From Calditrichia bacterium (GTDB lineage Bacteria; Calditrichota; Calditrichia; RBG-13-44-9; J075), in the NCBI GenBank assembly GCA_028284905.1, contig JANQQU010000082.1, forward strand, positions 1-64,000: a DNA stretch of 64,000 nt, written 5' to 3'. The stretch's first letter is position 1. Each line of letters starts with the position of its first letter. The notes under the pieces are model-generated. The model was not told where the DNA came from, ran no database searches, and saw only the letters and a list, made by a program, of their open reading frames with translations. A program made the translations under genes and the position numbers. Below are positions 61,450 through 64,000 of this stretch, in pieces.

Positions 61450-63651
61450 ATGACTTTCAGAACCGCTATTGGACTCTTCTTTCTTATTCTTTCTTACACC
61501 AGCATCTTTGCACAATCCGATCCTTATTCCCTCCAACGCATCAATGGCCCGATTAAAATTGATGGCCAAATGAATGAAGATGCCTGGCAGTCTTTAGCGC
61601 ATTTTCCGCTAACCACTTTTCAACCGATCTACCAGGCAGAGCCCAGCGAAAAAACGGTTATACGCGCAGGCTATGATGATAATTACCTCTATTTTTTCGG
61701 GGAATTTCATGATTCCTCACCGACGGAAATTCGCGCGAATACCATGTACCGCGATCGCTACAGCAACGACGACGTCTTTCATATCGTCCTCGACACCTTT
61801 AATGACAACGAAAATGCACTCTGGTTCATGACCACTCCTAATGGCGTCCGTGTCGATGCAACGATCTCCAACGACGCGACCGGCAACTGGATGAATAGCA
61901 GTTGGAATGGCTTCTGGGATGCCGCAACGGTGATTAACGAAAAAGGGTGGTTCGCCGAAGTGCGCATTCCCTTCTCCAGTCTGGGTTTTCAGGACAAGCA
62001 GGGAGATGTTGTAATGGGCCTGATCGTCAACCGTTATCTCGCCCGGCAAAATGAACGGGTGATTTTTCCGGATATTTCCCCGGAATGGTCTTCCGCCCAA
62101 TTTAAACCATCGAAAGCGCAGGATGTATTGCTGCAAGGCATCTACCCCCAGAAGCCGGTTTATATTACCCCCTATTTATTAGGAGGGGCTTCACAAATTG
62201 CTTTTGAAACCAGCGGTCCCAGCGGCTTTGTAACAACGACTGATGTGACCCAGGAAGTCGGCCTGGATCTGAAATATAACATCAACAGCAACCTCACGCT
62301 CGATCTAACCGCGAATACAGATTTCGCCCAGGTCGAAGCCGATGAGCAACAGGTGAATTTTACCCGCTTTTCCCTCTTTTTTCCGGAAAAGCGGCAATTT
62401 TTTCAGGAGCGATCCAGCCTCTTCGATTTTAATACCGGAGGTCCCAGTCGCTTATTCCACAGCCGGCGTATCGGCATTAATGAAAATGGCACGCCAGTGC
62501 GCATCCTCGGGGGCGCTCGCCTTGTCGGACGACTCGGTGCATGGGATCTGGGCATTCTCGATATGCAAACCGATAAAAAAGGTGATCTTGATTCCGAAAA
62601 CTTCGGCGTACTCCGCTTAAGGCGGCAGGCCTTCAATCCGTATTCTTACATTGGGGTAATTGCCACGAACCGGATTACTGTTAATGGCGACTACAATACC
62701 GCTTATGGCCTGGATGGCATTATCAAAATGTATAAGGATCATTACCTGACTTTACGTTATTCGCAATCGTTTGAGAATGATCAGGATACTGATTTTTTCG
62801 ATACTGCCCGAATGTTATTACTCTGGGAACATCGCCGCAACCAGGGGTTGGATACCCGCCTGGGCTTTACCCATTCCGGACCGTCTTACAATCCCGGTAT
62901 GGGATTTTTCCGCAGGAATGATTTTACGCTTCTGGAAGGAGATATTTTCTACGGTTGGTTTCCTGGAAAAGCATCGCCATTTCGCATTATGCGCCCGGGC
63001 ATTGTTACCGAAACGTTTTTACGCAATAGCGATGGCACCCTGGAATCAGCCTTTTTCGGTACCCCATTTCGAATGGAGTTAAAATCCGGCGCTATTTTAT
63101 TTGTTGGCTCTCGTACCTGGCACGAGGACCTGCGCGAATCTTTTTCCCTTTCGGATTCGGTAGATGTACCGGTCGGCAGTTACACTTTCTGGATGCCGGA
63201 TTTCAATATTTCCACGCCGGAAGGGAATCTTTTCCGCCCAAGTATTTTTGCTGCTTACGGCAAATTTTACGATGGCACCCGCGGCTCCCTGGGCTTAGGG
63301 GTCGACTGGTATCCTTCCCGTTTCCTCGAGCTGGGCGCGGATTATGACATCGACTGGATTCGTTTCCCCGATCGCGATCAGTCACTGAATGTTCACCTGC
63401 TTGGCATCCGGATCCGCGGGGCACTGAATACACAATTCTCCGTCAACGCATTTATGCAGTATAACAGCGTTCGGGATGGCCATCCCTTAAATACCAATTT
63501 GCGTATCCGCTACAATTTTCGTGAAGGCAGCGATCTCTACATCGTTTATAATGATGACCTGAATACCGACCGCGGTAATTTTTACCCGCGCCGTCCTGCC
63601 AGCAACAACCGGGCGGTTCTCCTCAAATACACATACACGCTTATTCGCTAA
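61450..63651 (+). CDS. DUF5916 outer-membrane protein with CBM9-like N-terminus
   Basis: A 733-residue exported protein. The signal peptide ends SIFAQ. Residues 30-210 resemble the CBM9-like sugar-binding module (IKIDGQMNEDAWQ, VIRAGYDDNYLYFFGEF, FHIVLDTFNDNENALWF, WFAEVRIPFSSLGF). The rest is DUF5916, with alternating strands of a membrane barrel (FARVEADEQQVN-like and FPEKRQFFQERSSLFDF) and an aromatic-rich end. The same pairing is common in FCB-group bacteria. The start at 61450 has GGGAG eight bases upstream; GTG just before it is an alternative. Ligand unknown. Confidence 0.88.
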   Translation: MTFRTAIGLFFLILSYTSIFAQSDPYSLQRINGPIKIDGQMNEDAWQSLAHFPLTTFQPIYQAEPSEKTVIRAGYDDNYLYFFGEFHDSSPTEIRANTMYRDRYSNDDVFHIVLDTFNDNENALWFMTTPNGVRVDATISNDATGNWMNSSWNGFWDAATVINEKGWFAEVRIPFSSLGFQDKQGDVVMGLIVNRYLARQNERVIFPDISPEWSSAQFKPSKAQDVLLQGIYPQKPVYITPYLLGGASQIAFETSGPSGFVTTTDVTQEVGLDLKYNINSNLTLDLTANTDFAQVEADEQQVNFTRFSLFFPEKRQFFQERSSLFDFNTGGPSRLFHSRRIGINENGTPVRILGGARLVGRLGAWDLGILDMQTDKKGDLDSENFGVLRLRRQAFNPYSYIGVIATNRITVNGDYNTAYGLDGIIKMYKDHYLTLRYSQSFENDQDTDFFDTARMLLLWEHRRNQGLDTRLGFTHSGPSYNPGMGFFRRNDFTLLEGDIFYGWFPGKASPFRIMRPGIVTETFLRNSDGTLESAFFGTPFRMELKSGAILFVGSRTWHEDLRESFSLSDSVDVPVGSYTFWMPDFNISTPEGNLFRPSIFAAYGKFYDGTRGSLGLGVDWYPSRFLELGADYDIDWIRFPDRDQSLNVHLLGIRIRGALNTQFSVNAFMQYNSVRDGHPLNTNLRIRYNFREGSDLYIVYNDDLNTDRGNFYPRRPASNNRAVLLKYTYTLIR

Positions 63652-63697
63652 AAATTTCACGAAAGAAAAGTGCATAAAAGCATTACTTTTTCCAGTG

Positions 63698-63721
63698 TCA
63701 GGCGGCGCAAAAACCGCCTGA
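63698..63721. other. GC hairpin after the DUF5916 gene
   Basis: TCAGGCGG pairs with CCGCCTGA around CGCAAAAA, an eight-base-pair stem 46 bases after the gene's stop. No T-run follows, so it is not a typical terminator. It may protect the mRNA end. Confidence 0.5.
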
Positions 63722-63858
63722 AAGGCGCTTATTTCCGGGAAAACAGCTAAAAAATGCACTTTTTCAAAAAAAATATTTGCGGTCATCATTACGGCTTCGT
63801 AATATGCGCATATTGTATTAAAATTGTAGCAAAGTATTAAAGACAGGAAGAACCCCCG

Positions 63859-64000
63859 ATGGCCGCCTGGTTTGGCTCTCCGAAAGACAAAGATTCCAAA
63901 GATAGCGATAAGAATAACCAAAACGCTCCGGATAATAATGATGAGAAAACACCATTATTAACCATAACGGATATCGCCCGCGAAAAGGTTACACAGTTAA
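63859..64000 (+). CDS. Start of a probable IscA/HesB-like protein with a charged N-terminal extension (partial)
   Basis: Only the first 47 residues lie in the window. After MAAWFGSPK comes a stretch rich in Asp, Lys and Asn (about 8-30), then LLTITDIAREKVTQL, which matches the opening of A-type iron-sulfur carrier proteins (IscA/ErpA/HesB), where ITxxAxxxI/V is conserved. The cysteines that define the family would lie beyond the window, so the call is tentative. GGAA is about ten bases before the ATG. The extension is unusual for this family. Confidence 0.5.
   Translation, partial: MAAWFGSPKDKDSKDSDKNNQNAPDNNDEKTPLLTITDIAREKVTQL

Noticed and set aside
1-64000. tRNA or rRNA genes
   Set aside because: No cloverleaf with the GGTTCGA-type T-arm and CCA-compatible acceptor was found, and no rRNA-like stretch.
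1-64000. Prophage, plasmid or integrative element
   Set aside because: No integrase, capsid, portal, relaxase or replication gene is present; all accessory signals are small repeats.

Overview
The window looks like chromosome from a Gram-negative, free-living bacterium of the Fibrobacterota-Chlorobiota-Bacteroidota sphere, most like a Calditrichota/KSB1-type lineage. Evidence: a TonB-dependent receptor with an STN domain next to a DUF4249 lipoprotein, two secreted proteins ending in FlgD-like/type IX-style tails (PNPFNPETTI), OmpA proteins with thrombospondin type 3 repeats, DUF5916, DUF4301 and PorV/DUF5723-like outer-membrane proteins, and near-balanced base composition. The phylum is an inference. 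I saw no rRNA, tRNA, CRISPR array, prophage or intact transposase gene.

Layout. 0-9.7 kb: a 127-bp tandem repeat that coincides with the 3' end of a MalT-like regulator gene, the TonB receptor/DUF4249 pair, a LiaF-like membrane protein, a cupin, an M24 peptidase and a MATE exporter. 9.7-21 kb: an SNF2 helicase, an unknown membrane protein, a GNAT enzyme, a 209-bp hairpin-rich element, a two-gene Hsp70/GrpE-like pair and two tandemly duplicated OmpA-TSP3 genes. 21-37 kb: a GT-C-type membrane protein, PdxH, a response-regulator phosphatase with DUF4301, an outer-membrane/lipoprotein pair, a lipid kinase, and mutL-miaA. 37-49.6 kb: a secreted tailed protein, then a compact signalling operon (CHAT protease lipoprotein, CHASE2 adenylate cyclase, FecR-like protein), a CsgG-like protein with SH3 domain, and an M1 peptidase. 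50-64 kb: DUF5995, a membrane SpoIIE phosphatase, a Crp/Fnr regulator, the molybdate transporter modA-mop-modB-modC, a radical SAM protein, secreted endonuclease I, PTS IIA, a polyprenyl synthase, a DUF5916 protein and the start of an IscA-like gene.

The strongest system-level candidate is 39892-45737: a caspase-like CHAT lipoprotein, a CHASE2 class III cyclase with all catalytic residues and a FecR-like/TPR protein in one tight transcription unit closed by a strong terminator. A near-perfect CRP-type palindrome (37291-37306) and a Crp/Fnr protein with a CRP-like recognition helix lie nearby, but that regulator lacks the usual cAMP-binding arginine.

The second theme is intergenic repeats. 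At six or seven loci, runs of 6-8-bp units (different unit at different loci) sit between genes, often as inverted arms around a short spacer; two lie inside operons. Three short genes encoding 38-59-residue membrane proteins were found by reading the intergenic regions. MutL has lost all three endonuclease metal-site motifs.
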